From: Miltoncostaea sp963703045
GTDB taxonomy: Bacteria > Actinomycetota > Thermoleophilia > Miltoncostaeales > Miltoncostaeaceae
Direction: 5' to 3'
Assembly: GCA_963703045.1 (NCBI GenBank)
Contig: OY969782.1
Span: forward strand, 1,364,001 to 1,428,000
Length of the DNA: 64,000 bases
Shown: positions 49,961-58,931 of the stretch, piece by piece
Position numbering within the stretch: position 1 is the first letter of the stretch
Layout of the letters: each line of letters begins with the position of its first letter
The notes under the pieces: generated by a model
Seen by the model: only the letters and a program-made list of their open reading frames with translations
Told to the model about the DNA's origin: nothing
Database searches by the model: none
Translations under genes and position numbers: made by a program

Positions 49961-50805
49961 TCGGGCGGCGTCTCCACGAGCTGCGGGGCGAGCGCGCCGC
50001 GGCCGGTGAAGCACGCGGCGCCGCACCGGGCGCCGAGCGCGAGGGCGCCCTCGAGGTCGAGCCCGCGGGCCAGGCCCACGGTGAGACCCGCCGCGAACGA
50101 GTCTCCGCAGCCGTAGCTGTCGACCGGGGGGCCGGGCAGCGGCGCGGGATCCCACCGGCCCGTCGCGCCGGCGGCCGTCTCGTAGCGCCCGCCGCGCGCC
50201 CCCTGCGTCCAGACGATCGCCCCGGGCGCGACGGGCAGCGCATCGGGGTCGACGGCCTCCGCGGGGTCGGAGTCGCTCGCGATCAGCACGTCCGCGCGCA
50301 CGCCGCTCTCGACGAGCTGGCGCAGACGTCGCGAGGTGATGACGAGCACGCCCGCGCGACGGGCCGCCGACACGGTCGCCGAGTCGTGCCCGGTGAAGAA
50401 CGCGGCGTCGCACCCGGTGAGGTCGTCCCAGGGCAGCGCGTCCTCGATGCGGGCGGACATCGATCCGCCGATCACGACGATGGCGCGGTCCCCGTCGGTG
50501 TCGGTGGCGCTCACGGCCCGGGTCTGCGGCTCGGTCCGGCGCACCGCGAGCACGGTGACCCCCTCGGCCTCGAGGCGGGCGAGGGCGCTGTCGCCCGAAT
50601 GGTCGGAGCCCAGGGCGGTGAAGAACAGGCACTCGGCGCCGAGCTTGGGAACCTGCGACGCGCTGACCCCCCCTCCGCCGGCCGGCTCGTCGAACGGCTC
50701 GGCCAGATAGGTGATCTGGCCGGGGCGTGGCATCGATCCGCGGCCGTGGGTCACCCACTCGACGTGGCCGACCACCGCGACACGGGCGCGGGTGACGGGG
50801 CTCAT
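49957..50805 (-). CDS. PfkB-family carbohydrate kinase
   Basis: 282 residues. PfkB motif 1 is in AGGGGVSASQVPKLGAECLF and motif 2 in PPVDSYGCGDSFAAGLTVGL with the catalytic Asp in GCGD. It phosphorylates a sugar or nucleoside-like substrate; specificity is unclear. ATG 50805 overlaps the serS stop by four bases, so it is translated with seryl-tRNA synthetase. Its own 3' end overlaps the convergent CNNM gene. Confidence 0.85.
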   Translation of the reverse strand: MSPVTRARVAVVGHVEWVTHGRGSMPRPGQITYLAEPFDEPAGGGGVSASQVPKLGAECLFFTALGSDHSGDSALARLEAEGVTVLAVRRTEPQTRAVSATDTDGDRAIVVIGGSMSARIEDALPWDDLTGCDAAFFTGHDSATVSAARRAGVLVITSRRLRQLVESGVRADVLIASDSDPAEAVDPDALPVAPGAIVWTQGARGGRYETAAGATGRWDPAPLPGPPVDSYGCGDSFAAGLTVGLARGLDLEGALALGARCGAACFTGRGALAPQLVETPPD

Positions 50806-52067
50806 CGGGGCCGGATCTCCGCCGGGGCGCCCCGCGCCACCAGCTCGGCGGGCACCGCCACGGAGCCGTCGGCGCGCTGGTGGTTCTCGAGGATCGCGAT
50901 GATCGTGCGGCCCACCGCGACGGCGGTGCCGTTGAGCGTGTGCACGACCTCGGTGGACGATCCGCGGCGCGTGCGCGTGCGCAGGCGCCGTGCCTGGTAG
51001 TCGGTGCAGTTCGAGCACGAGGTGACCTCGCGGTACGCGCCCTGTGCGGGCATCCACGCCTCGCAGTCGAACTTGCGCGCGGCCGGGGCACCGAGGTCGC
51101 CGACCGCGATGTCGATCACCCGGTACGGCACCTCGATCGCGCGCAGGATCTCCTCCTGCACCCCGAGGATGCGCGCGTGCTCGTCGGCGGAGTGCTCGGG
51201 GAGCACGAACGAGAACATCTCGACCTTGTCGAACTGGTGCACGCGGAAGATGCCGCGGGTGTCCCGGCCGGCCGCGCCGGCCTCGCGGCGGAAGCAGGTC
51301 GAGAGGCCCCCGTAGCGCAGCGGCAGGTCGTCGGCGGCGACGATCTCGTCGCCGTGCAGTCCGGCCAGGGGCACCTCCGAGGTGCCGACGAGGAAGAGGT
51401 CGTCCTCTGCGGTGCGGTAGATGGAGGCACGGTCGGTCGGGAAGAAGCCCGTGCCGTACATCGCCTCCTCGCGCACGAGCACGGGGGGGATGACCGGGGT
51501 GAACCCCGCCTCCTCGAGGCGGTCGAGCGCGAGCCCGACCAGCGCGAGCTGCACCCGCACGAGCGGACCCTTGAGGTAGGCGAAGCGCGCGCCCGAGACG
51601 CGGGCCGCCGCCTCCATGTCGATGACGCCCGCCGCGACCCCGATGTCGAGGTGATCGCGCGGCGCGAAGCCGAAGTCGGGGGGCTCGCCCACGCGACGCA
51701 GCTCGACGGCGTCGTCCTCGCCCCCGTCGGGGGCCGCGTCCTCGGCCAGGTTGGGCAGCCCCGCGAGCAGCTCGTCGCGCTCGCGCTCGCGCAGGCGCAG
51801 CTCGTCCTCGCGCCGGGCCAGCTCCTCGCCCAGTTCGCGCGCCGACGCTTCCAGGTCGGCGCTGTCGACCCCCGCCCGGCGGGCCTCCCCCACGCCCTTC
51901 GAGATGCGACCGCGCTCGGCCCGGGCCTCCTCGACCGACACCCGCAGGGCGCGGGCCGCCTCGTCGACCGCGAGCAGCGCGTCCAGGTCGCCGGCGTCCG
52001 CACCGCGCCGGGCCAGGTTGGCACCGACGCGGTCCCGCTCGGAGCGGATCAGCTTCAGGTCGAGCAT
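50802..52067 (-). CDS. serS: Seryl-tRNA synthetase
   Basis: 421 residues. A long N-terminal coiled coil (residues 30-110) is followed by the class II core with motif 2 FRREAGAAGRDTRGIFRVHQ and motif 3-like LNGTAVAVGRTIIAILENHQ. TSEVPLAGLH binds serine. It charges the serine tRNAs, two of which are in this window. ATG 52067 lies four bases after the STAS stop. It is grouped with STAS and PfkB genes rather than translation genes. Confidence 0.95.
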   Translation of the reverse strand: MLDLKLIRSERDRVGANLARRGADAGDLDALLAVDEAARALRVSVEEARAERGRISKGVGEARRAGVDSADLEASARELGEELARREDELRLRERERDELLAGLPNLAEDAAPDGGEDDAVELRRVGEPPDFGFAPRDHLDIGVAAGVIDMEAAARVSGARFAYLKGPLVRVQLALVGLALDRLEEAGFTPVIPPVLVREEAMYGTGFFPTDRASIYRTAEDDLFLVGTSEVPLAGLHGDEIVAADDLPLRYGGLSTCFRREAGAAGRDTRGIFRVHQFDKVEMFSFVLPEHSADEHARILGVQEEILRAIEVPYRVIDIAVGDLGAPAARKFDCEAWMPAQGAYREVTSCSNCTDYQARRLRTRTRRGSSTEVVHTLNGTAVAVGRTIIAILENHQRADGSVAVPAELVARGAPAEIRPR

Positions 52068-52071
52068 GGCC

Positions 52072-52437
52072 TCAGGGGGTCGCGGCGGATGCCGGGCCGT
52101 CGGCGAGTCCGGCGAGGACGGCCTCGAGGTCGTCGCCGAAGACGAAGGCGCGGCGCAGCCCGGTGATCTCGAAGACCCGCCGCAGGCGCCGGTGCGGGCA
52201 GATCAGCCCGAGCTGGCCCTCGTCGGCCCGCACCCGGTTGAGCAGGCTCACGAGCGCCCCGAGTCCCGACGAGTCGAGCAGGCTGACGTCGCTGAGGTCG
52301 ATCACGAGGGGGGACGCGGAGGCGTCGATGTCCTCGAGGTACTGGCGGAAGCCCGCGACCGTGTAGATGTCGAGCTCGCCGCCCAGCACCACGAGGGTGA
52401 CCCCGTCGCGGGCCTCGGTCGTCACGTCCAGGCTCAT
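52072..52437 (-). CDS. STAS-domain anti-sigma factor antagonist
   Basis: 121 residues: a STAS fold with the phosphorylation-site helix VIDLSDVSLLDSSGLGALVS (Ser in DSSGLG). It would bind an anti-sigma kinase and, when dephosphorylated by a SpoIIE phosphatase, release sigma. A SpoIIE phosphatase lies at 53624 and another at 15340. No HATPase anti-sigma kinase was found in the window. It is followed closely by serS. The start is ATG 52437. Confidence 0.85.
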   Translation of the reverse strand: MSLDVTTEARDGVTLVVLGGELDIYTVAGFRQYLEDIDASASPLVIDLSDVSLLDSSGLGALVSLLNRVRADEGQLGLICPHRRLRRVFEITGLRRAFVFGDDLEAVLAGLADGPASAATP

Positions 52438-52493
52438 GTGCCTGATGCTACCCGCGGCCCGGGGACCTCGCACCCGGGCCGCGCCCGCGGGTG

Positions 52494-52997
52494 CTACTGG
52501 ATGCTCACGACGTACGCGACCACGTTCTCGAGGTCGGCGCCGCTGACGAGGCCGCCCGGCATGGCGCCCTTGCCGTTCACGACCGTCATCTCGACGAGGG
52601 CCGCATCGCGGCCGCCCCCCGAGAGCTGGGGACCGACGCCCCCGGCGTCCTGGCCGTTGTTGAGGTGGCAGCCGGTGCAGTTGGCCGCGAACACCTGCTG
52701 GCCGGCGGCCACGTCGCCGGCGGGGGCCGGGGCGCCGTCGCCGCCGGGCGCCGGGGCGGGCGCGCCGTCGCCGCCGGGCGCCGGGGCGCCGTCGCCGCCC
52801 GCGGTGCCGGCCGGCGCGTCGGGCGCCGGCGCGGTGACGGTCTCGCCGTTCGAGTCGGTCTGGAGCGCGCTGTTGGCGACGGTCGCGGCGTCGGACGGGG
52901 TCCGCGCCTCCTCCTCGCTGCTGTTGACGCACCCTCCCACCAGGCCCACGGCCGCGATCAGCGCGACGAACAGGACGGCCATCCAGGACCTGCGCAC
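52494..52997 (-). CDS. Lipoprotein cytochrome c
   Basis: 167 residues. A lipoprotein signal (LFVALIAAVGLVGGC) precedes an Ala/Pro/Gly/Asp linker with three near-perfect GGDGAPAP units. A c-type heme domain follows: GQQVFAANCTGCHLNNGQDA (CxxCH), and a later Met region near NGKGAMPGG. It is a small soluble-type electron carrier anchored outside. GTG 52997 is used, since the next ATG would lose the basic N-terminus. The linker repeat matches a tandem DNA repeat of about 27 bp. It is divergent from the gamma carbonic anhydrase gene. Confidence 0.85.
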   Translation of the reverse strand: MRRSWMAVLFVALIAAVGLVGGCVNSSEEEARTPSDAATVANSALQTDSNGETVTAPAPDAPAGTAGGDGAPAPGGDGAPAPAPGGDGAPAPAGDVAAGQQVFAANCTGCHLNNGQDAGGVGPQLSGGGRDAALVEMTVVNGKGAMPGGLVSGADLENVVAYVVSIQ

Positions 52998-53127
52998 CTC
53001 TCACCCCCGACTCGATGGCGACGGACGACCCGGATCATATGTGCCGCAACCGCAGAAACAACGCGGACGGCGTCCACCGGGGTCATCCAGCCCACGCCGC
53101 CACGGACCCGAGTACCCTCGGAGCACG

Positions 53128-53640
53128 GTGATCCGCCCCCTCGACGGCCACGCTCCGCAGCTCGGCCACGGCGCGTTCGTGCACGACGCGGCCGAGGTCA
53201 TCGGCCGCGTGCGCCTCGGCGAGCGGGTCTCCGTGTGGCCGACGGCGGTGATCCGCGGGGACACCGAGGACATCTCCGTCGGAGAGGCCAGCAACGTGCA
53301 GGACGGCGCCGTGCTGCACGCCGATCCCGGATTCCCGTGCCGCGTGGGCGCCCGCGTCACGGTCGGGCACCGCGCGGTCGTGCACGGCTGCACCGTCGGC
53401 GACGGGGCGATGATCGGCATGGGCGCGATCGTGATGAACGGGGCGGTCATCGGCACCGGGTCGATCGTCGGCGCGGGCACGGTGGTGCCCGAGGGCGTCG
53501 AGATCCCGCCGGGCTCGATGGCGGTCGGCGTGCCGGCGCGCGTCGTGCGGCTCGTCAGCGAGGACGAGCGGCTGGGGCTGCTCGCCGCCGCCGACAGGTA
53601 CGTCGGGATGATCGGGGTGCACCGTGGCGATCGGGCGTGA
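53128..53640 (+). CDS. Gamma-class carbonic anhydrase
   Basis: 170 residues of a left-handed beta-helix. Hexapeptide repeats are visible (GDGAMIGMGAIVMNGAVIGT), and the three zinc His fall in LHADPGFPCRVG (H64) and GHRAVVHG (H81, H86). Arg43 and Asp45 of the family active site lie in VIRGDTED. It interconverts CO2 and bicarbonate as a trimer. The start is GTG 53128. Its last 17 bases overlap the start of the large phosphatase gene, so translation is coupled. Confidence 0.87.
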   Translation: MIRPLDGHAPQLGHGAFVHDAAEVIGRVRLGERVSVWPTAVIRGDTEDISVGEASNVQDGAVLHADPGFPCRVGARVTVGHRAVVHGCTVGDGAMIGMGAIVMNGAVIGTGSIVGAGTVVPEGVEIPPGSMAVGVPARVVRLVSEDERLGLLAAADRYVGMIGVHRGDRA

Positions 53641-55843
53641 TCCCCGCCCGCGCGGGGGGGCCGCGCCGGCCCGCCGGCCGAGGAGCCTCGAGGCGGTCGC
53701 CGCGACCGATCTCGGCGGCGCCCTCGACGCGATCGCCGAGCTGATCGAGGAGGTCGCCCCGGCCGACCTGCTGGCGGTGGAGGTCGACGACGGGGGAGCC
53801 GGCGACGGCGTCGTCCGCGGCACGCGCCTCGGACCGGCCGCGCGGGCGCTCGGCCCGCTGCTCGGCGCGGGCGGCGCCGATCCGATCGGTCTCGCGGAGG
53901 CCGCGCGCGCCGCCGGCGCGCCCGTGGCCTGGGCGCGGCTGGGCTCCGAGCCGGGCCACCTGGCGCGCCTGGGCGCGATCGCCGACGCCGGCGGCCCGGC
54001 GGGCGCGCTGCACCGCGCGCTGCACGACGCCGGCGGCCTGGCCGTCCCCTTCGGGGGCGCGGAGGGCCGCGCGAGCGGGGTCATCACGCTCGTGAACCTG
54101 GACGGCGGATCGCCGCTGCCCGCGGGCGCCCTCGACGCCGTGACGGCGCTCGCCCCCCAGGTGGCGCTGATCGTCCACAACCACCGGCTCGCGAGCCGCG
54201 CCCGCAGCAACCGGCAGATGCTCGAGGGCGTGATCGCCTCGGGGCCGATGGGCGTCATCGTCTCCGACCTGCGCGGGCGCCTGACCCTGGCCAACACCGC
54301 CGCCGCCGAGATGCTCGGCATCGACCTGCAGGCCCTGGTGGGCAGCCCGATCCGCTCGGTCATCGACGAGCGCGTCAAATGGCGCTTCACCAACCCCGAG
54401 GACTACGCCACCCAGGTGCTCGACGCCTACGACCGGCCCGCCGGCGAGGCCCGCCACGACGGCGAGACCGTCGACGGCAGGGCGGTCGAGTACAGCTCGA
54501 GCCCGGTGCGCGACCCCGAGGGGCTGATCGTCGGCCGCGTGGACATCCTCAGCGACGTCACCACCGCGCGGGGCGCCCTGGCGGAGGCGCGCCGCCTCGC
54601 GGCGGAGCGGGCCGGGCTGCTCGAGCGCGAGGAGCGTCGCGCGCACGAGGAGGTCGCGCTGACGCGCGCCGCCCACATGATGGCCTCGGCCCTCACGGCG
54701 ACCGAGATCCACGGCCACCTGCTCGACCAGGCGCACGCGCTGGTGCCGGGCTGCGAGAAGAGCGCGGTGCTCACGGTCGACGCGCGCGGCCTCGTGCTGC
54801 CGGTGGTGACCCGGGGCTTCGCCGAGACGACGATCCGCAAGATGACCTTCCGCTCGGGCGAGGGCACCGTCGGGCGCATGATGGTCGATCGCCGGCCGTT
54901 CATCTGCAACGACACGGCGGTCAACGACCGGCTGTCGCACCGCATCACCGGACCCGAGGGGATCCGCTCGTTCATGCTCGTGCCCCTGGTCCACGGCGAG
55001 CGGGTGCTCGGGCTCGTGAGCCTCAACTGCCTCTCGCCGCGCGAGTTCCGCGAGCGCGAGGTGCGCCTCGTCACCGCGCTGGCCCGCCACGCGGCGGCGG
55101 CGCTCGGCAACGCCCTCCAGTTCGAGCAGGAGCGCCACATCGCCGAGACGCTCCAGCAATCGCTGATCTCCCGGAGCCTTCCCGAGGTGCCCGGGCTCGA
55201 GCTCGCCGGCCTCTACCAGGCCGCCGCCGGATCGCAGGTCGGCGGCGACTTCTACAGCGCGTGGACCCTCGGCGACGGCCGGCTCGCGCTGCTGGTGGGC
55301 GACGTCTCCGGCAAGGGGGTCGAGGCGGCCGGGGTCACCGCGATGGTCCGCTACATGGCCGAGGCCCTCAGCCGGCACGACGCCGATCCCGCGGTGCTCG
55401 TCGGCGACCTCAACGAGCTGCTCTGCCCGCGTCTACCCGAGGCATCGCTCGTGACGCTCGTCCTCGTGACGATCGACACGGCGGCCGGCGCGCTGCGCTG
55501 GTGCAGCGCCGGGCACCCTCCCCCGGCGCTGCTCGACGCGTCGGGCCGCTACCGCACGCTCGACGATCCCGACCCCCCGTGCGGGGTCTTCCGCGGGCAG
55601 CGGTTCCACTGCGCCGACGAGCCCTTTCGCCCCGGCGACACCCTGCTGCTCTACACCGACGGGCTCATCGAGGCGCGGCGGGCGGGCGTCGAGTTCGGCG
55701 AGGCCCGGTTGCGCGAAGCGGTGCTCGCGGCGGCGGGCGAGCCGGTCGAGGCCCTCGCGCGGTCGGTGCACGCGGCGGCCCGCACCTGGTGCGGGGGCCG
55801 CCTCACCGACGATGTCGCCGTGGCGGTCGCGCGCCGCAGGTAG
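53624..55843 (+). CDS. GAF-PAS-GAF-SpoIIE phosphatase (partner-switching regulator)
   Basis: 739 residues. An N-terminal GAF-like domain (about 20-190), a PAS domain (about 195-310; EGVIASGPMGVIVSDLRGRL), a coiled linker, a second GAF (about 345-500; RSGEGTVGRMMVDRRPFICN) and a C-terminal SpoIIE/PP2C domain are present. The domain has GSQVGGDFYSAWTLGDGRLA, LVGDVSGKGVEAAGVTAM and LLYTDGLIEARRAG. It should dephosphorylate STAS proteins in response to signals sensed by the GAF and PAS domains. The GTG 53624 start overlaps the gamma carbonic anhydrase stop. Confidence 0.87.
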   Translation: MAIGRDPRPRGGAAPARRPRSLEAVAATDLGGALDAIAELIEEVAPADLLAVEVDDGGAGDGVVRGTRLGPAARALGPLLGAGGADPIGLAEAARAAGAPVAWARLGSEPGHLARLGAIADAGGPAGALHRALHDAGGLAVPFGGAEGRASGVITLVNLDGGSPLPAGALDAVTALAPQVALIVHNHRLASRARSNRQMLEGVIASGPMGVIVSDLRGRLTLANTAAAEMLGIDLQALVGSPIRSVIDERVKWRFTNPEDYATQVLDAYDRPAGEARHDGETVDGRAVEYSSSPVRDPEGLIVGRVDILSDVTTARGALAEARRLAAERAGLLEREERRAHEEVALTRAAHMMASALTATEIHGHLLDQAHALVPGCEKSAVLTVDARGLVLPVVTRGFAETTIRKMTFRSGEGTVGRMMVDRRPFICNDTAVNDRLSHRITGPEGIRSFMLVPLVHGERVLGLVSLNCLSPREFREREVRLVTALARHAAAALGNALQFEQERHIAETLQQSLISRSLPEVPGLELAGLYQAAAGSQVGGDFYSAWTLGDGRLALLVGDVSGKGVEAAGVTAMVRYMAEALSRHDADPAVLVGDLNELLCPRLPEASLVTLVLVTIDTAAGALRWCSAGHPPPALLDASGRYRTLDDPDPPCGVFRGQRFHCADEPFRPGDTLLLYTDGLIEARRAGVEFGEARLREAVLAAAGEPVEALARSVHAAARTWCGGRLTDDVAVAVARRR

Positions 55844-55870
55844 TCCCGCCCCCGGGCGGGGGCGGCCGGC

Positions 55871-56518
55871 TCAGACGTGGGCGGCCAGGCCCTCGACCAG
55901 GAAACGCGTGTGGGCCTGGAGCATCGCGGCCTGGCCGATGCGGTTGACCACGTCGGGGCTCGCGACGGCGTCGGGACCTCCGCGGTCGATCTCACCCTGC
56001 TTGGCGCGCCGGTCCATCGCGAAGATCGTGTCGGCGAGCTGCACCTGGCGCTCGCCCATCCACGCGAGCACCGCGTCGGCGATCGGCCGCTGCCCCGTCC
56101 TGGCCTCGTCGAGGGAGGTCAGGAAGACGCGCGTCCAGGCCGCGACGCGCACGCGCCGGTCGAGCATGGCCCGCATGCCGGGGTCGTCCTGGGCCTCGGC
56201 GCCGAACTGGAGGTCGACCTCGAAGGCGTGGGCCTCGCCCACGCGCCCCATCTCGGCATCGACCGCGTCCTCGCGCGTCGCCAGGATCGCGGGCAGCTCC
56301 GCGGCGAACGCCTCGAGCGCCGCGGCGGCGGCGGGCGCCGCGTTGGCGGCGAGGGCCTCGGCCACGAACCCCAGATGGGCGCGCACCGCCGGGTCGCCGG
56401 CGGGCGCGAGGTCGCCGCCGCCGCGCGCCTCGCGGTCGAGCAGCTCGCGCAGCCGGCCGGGGTCGGACTGCATCCACACGAGCAGTCCGCGGGCGGTGGG
56501 GTGCGGGGCGGTGCCCAT
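55871..56518 (-). CDS. Hypothetical helical protein next to ETF-QO (215 aa)
   Basis: A mostly helical protein, for example AAAAALEAFAAELPAILATR and VNRIGQAAMLQAHTRFLVEG. No cofactor motif, signal or membrane helix is visible, and I do not recognise a family. It starts four bases after the ETF-ubiquinone oxidoreductase stop and is almost certainly co-translated. A chaperone or partner of ETF-QO is one inference, but there is no direct evidence. Confidence 0.6.
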   Translation of the reverse strand: MGTAPHPTARGLLVWMQSDPGRLRELLDREARGGGDLAPAGDPAVRAHLGFVAEALAANAAPAAAAALEAFAAELPAILATREDAVDAEMGRVGEAHAFEVDLQFGAEAQDDPGMRAMLDRRVRVAAWTRVFLTSLDEARTGQRPIADAVLAWMGERQVQLADTIFAMDRRAKQGEIDRGGPDAVASPDVVNRIGQAAMLQAHTRFLVEGLAAHV

Positions 56519-56522
56519 GCGA

Positions 56523-58220
56523 TCAGGTGATCGTGTACTCGGGTCCGCTGCCGCCCTCGGGCGGGGTCAGGCGGCCGCCCTTCGCCGTGATCGCGCCGCA
56601 CTGCACGCAGTTGGAGGGGTTGACCTTGACGGTCACGGTGCCGTTCTGCGGCGCGGCCTCGTCGATCTCGTAGACCTTGGCCGGGCACATCCAGACCCAT
56701 GTCGTCGCGAGGGCCGTCGGCACGTCGCGCTGCAGGCGGATGTGGTTGGGCTGGTCGTCGCGGGTCGCGTTGCCGCTCGCGAAGACGCTCGACAGCTTGT
56801 CGAACAGGTAGCTGCCGTCGGCCTGCGGATACTTCTCGTGCCGGTTGCCCACGAACACGGGCTCGCGCGCGTCGGTCTTCGACTTCACGCGCTTGCGGGG
56901 CATGTGGCCGAACGAGGCGGTCGCCATGCCGTGCACCATGCCGCCGTAGATGAAGCCCTTCTGGAACGCCGGGCGGATGTTGCGGACCTTCCAGAGCTCC
57001 TTCCAGATCGCCGAGTCCTGCACCCGCGAGGTGTAGCCCCAGAGACCGGCCGGAGCGGTCGCCTTGCCGGCCGTGAGCGCCTCGTGGATGGCCTCGGCGG
57101 CGAGCATCCCCGAGTGGATCGCGTGGTGGACGCCCTTCAGGGCCATCATGTCGACGAAGCCGGCGCTGTCGCCCACCATGAGCGCGCCGGGCACGTGCAT
57201 GCGGCTCGGAAGGCCCCAGAGGCCGCCGCCCGGGATGGTCTTGGCGCCCCAGGCCAGCCGCTTGCCGTCGGCGAGGATCTCGCGCAGCAGCGGGTGGGTC
57301 TTGAACTCCTGGAGCAGGTCGTGCGCCGAGAGGGTCGCATCGGCGTAGTCGAGGCCGATCACGTACCCGAGCGAGACCATGTCGTCGCCCATGGGGTAGA
57401 TCCACGACCCGCCGTACTCGCGGTACTTGGTCTGGAGCCGCAGCGGCCAGCCGAGCGTGTGGATGACCTTGTCGAGGGGCTTGGCGACCTGCCAGACCTC
57501 CTTGACCCCGAGCTCCCAGCTCTGGGTGGAGTCGCGGTCGAGGTCGAAGTGGCGACGCAGCACCCCGGTGAGGTGGCCGGGCGTGCCCTCGGCCAGCACG
57601 GTCACCTGCGCGTGCACCTCGGCGCCCGGCTCGAAGGCCGACAGCTCCTCGCCCTCCTTGCCGCGCCCCTTGTCGCCGGTGACCACGCCCATGACGCGGC
57701 CCTGGTCGATGATGAGCTTCTGGCAATCGGTCTCGGGGAGCATGAAGGCGCCGAGCTCCTCGGCCTGGTCGCCCATCCAGCGCGCCAGCTTGCTCAGCGA
57801 CACCACCCAGTTGCCGTGGTTCTTCATCTGCGGCGGGGTCGGGATGCGGATCTTCGACTTCGGGCGCATGAAGTAGACCGACTCGCCCGTGACCGTGCCG
57901 TAGTGCGGGATGTCGTCGTCGGCGACGTCCGGGAAGAGGGCCTTGATCGGGCCCGGGCGCATCACGGCGCCCGACAGCAGGTGCGAGCCGGCCGTCTTGC
58001 CCTTCTCGGCGACGGCGATCGGCACCTCGCCGAGCTGCTCCATCAGCTCCGGATCGTCGCCCAGCAGCTGGCCGAGGCGCACCGCGGTGGCCAGGCCCGC
58101 GGGACCGGCTCCGACGATGAGGACCCCGACGTCGATCCGCTCGTCCTCCGCCGCGGCGGGCGGGACGATGTGGTCGGACGGCTGGAAGGGGGGCGGATAG
58201 TCGGCCGGGAGGGTGCTCAT
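56523..58220 (-). CDS. Electron-transfer-flavoprotein:ubiquinone oxidoreductase-like protein
   Basis: 565 residues. FAD motif VGVLIVGAGPAGLATAVRLG, the second FAD region GDSAGFVDMMALKGVHHAIH, and a C-terminal ferredoxin-like domain with CPAKVYEIDE (about residue 509) and NCVQCGAITAKGGRLTPPEG are present. Canonical ETF-QO needs four Cys there (C ... C-x2-C-x2-C); here the last is Ile, so the 4Fe-4S cluster has only three visible Cys ligands. It should pass electrons from ETF to quinone. No etfAB genes are in the window. Confidence 0.85.
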   Translation of the reverse strand: MSTLPADYPPPFQPSDHIVPPAAAEDERIDVGVLIVGAGPAGLATAVRLGQLLGDDPELMEQLGEVPIAVAEKGKTAGSHLLSGAVMRPGPIKALFPDVADDDIPHYGTVTGESVYFMRPKSKIRIPTPPQMKNHGNWVVSLSKLARWMGDQAEELGAFMLPETDCQKLIIDQGRVMGVVTGDKGRGKEGEELSAFEPGAEVHAQVTVLAEGTPGHLTGVLRRHFDLDRDSTQSWELGVKEVWQVAKPLDKVIHTLGWPLRLQTKYREYGGSWIYPMGDDMVSLGYVIGLDYADATLSAHDLLQEFKTHPLLREILADGKRLAWGAKTIPGGGLWGLPSRMHVPGALMVGDSAGFVDMMALKGVHHAIHSGMLAAEAIHEALTAGKATAPAGLWGYTSRVQDSAIWKELWKVRNIRPAFQKGFIYGGMVHGMATASFGHMPRKRVKSKTDAREPVFVGNRHEKYPQADGSYLFDKLSSVFASGNATRDDQPNHIRLQRDVPTALATTWVWMCPAKVYEIDEAAPQNGTVTVKVNPSNCVQCGAITAKGGRLTPPEGGSGPEYTIT

Positions 58221-58262
58221 GCGGCGGGCTCGCTGGCGTCGGGAACGAGGGTTCCCCGGATC

Positions 58263-58931
58263 TTACCCGCCGTGGCGCGGGACGGATGCCCCTGCGTAGA
58301 GCCCACCGTCGTCGTCGGTTGCGGGGTCGTCGATCGGGTCGTCCGCCGCGCCGTCGCCCACCTCGGGTGCGGGCTCGTCGGCCGGGTCGGGCGCCGGGCC
58401 CGCGACCGGCATGGGTGGCGCGCAGCGCGGGCCGGGACCGCGATCGATCACGCGCGTCGCGGCCGGCAGGTCGGCGGCGGCCGTGCCCCGGGCGGCCCGG
58501 AAGCGCACGATCACCCGGTCGCCCATGGTCAGGTCGCGGTGGGTGCCGGCGCGCGGGCCTCTCGCCGCGCCCTCGCCCGACCCGCCGCGGGCGCGCGCGG
58601 CCGAGCGGATGCGGGTGTCCGCGTCGAGGGCCGCCGTGAAGGTGGTGGCCCCGCCGAGCGCCCGCCGCATGTGGCGGTTGCCGCCGCGCACCCGCAGCTC
58701 GACGCCCTCGGCCGTCGCGTCGGCCGTCACGCAGGCGCGCACCACGAGATGCGCCGCCCGGGGGCCTCGGTGGGCGGCGGCGTCGGGGCGGTCGGCGCGA
58801 CCCCCGTCGGCGTGCGGGCGCTCGTACCGGGGTCCCGGCGGGTCGGCGGGCCGACCGTCCACGTCGCGGTGGGCGACGGCCGGGGCGGCGCCGACGGCGA
58901 GCGCGAGCGCGGCGAGCAGGATCCTTCTCAT
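58263..58931 (-). CDS. Secreted low-complexity protein (222 aa)
   Basis: A signal peptide (MRRILLAALALAVGAAPAVA) is followed by an Asp/Arg/Pro-rich region, a beta-like section (LVVRACVTADATAEGVELRV; GDRVIVRFRAARGTAAADLP) and an acidic C-terminus (DPIDDPATDDDGGLYAG). The pattern resembles actinobacterial surface proteins that carry a single beta domain. Function is unknown. It ends 42 bases upstream of the ETF-QO start on the same strand. Confidence 0.6.
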   Translation of the reverse strand: MRRILLAALALAVGAAPAVAHRDVDGRPADPPGPRYERPHADGGRADRPDAAAHRGPRAAHLVVRACVTADATAEGVELRVRGGNRHMRRALGGATTFTAALDADTRIRSAARARGGSGEGAARGPRAGTHRDLTMGDRVIVRFRAARGTAAADLPAATRVIDRGPGPRCAPPMPVAGPAPDPADEPAPEVGDGAADDPIDDPATDDDGGLYAGASVPRHGG

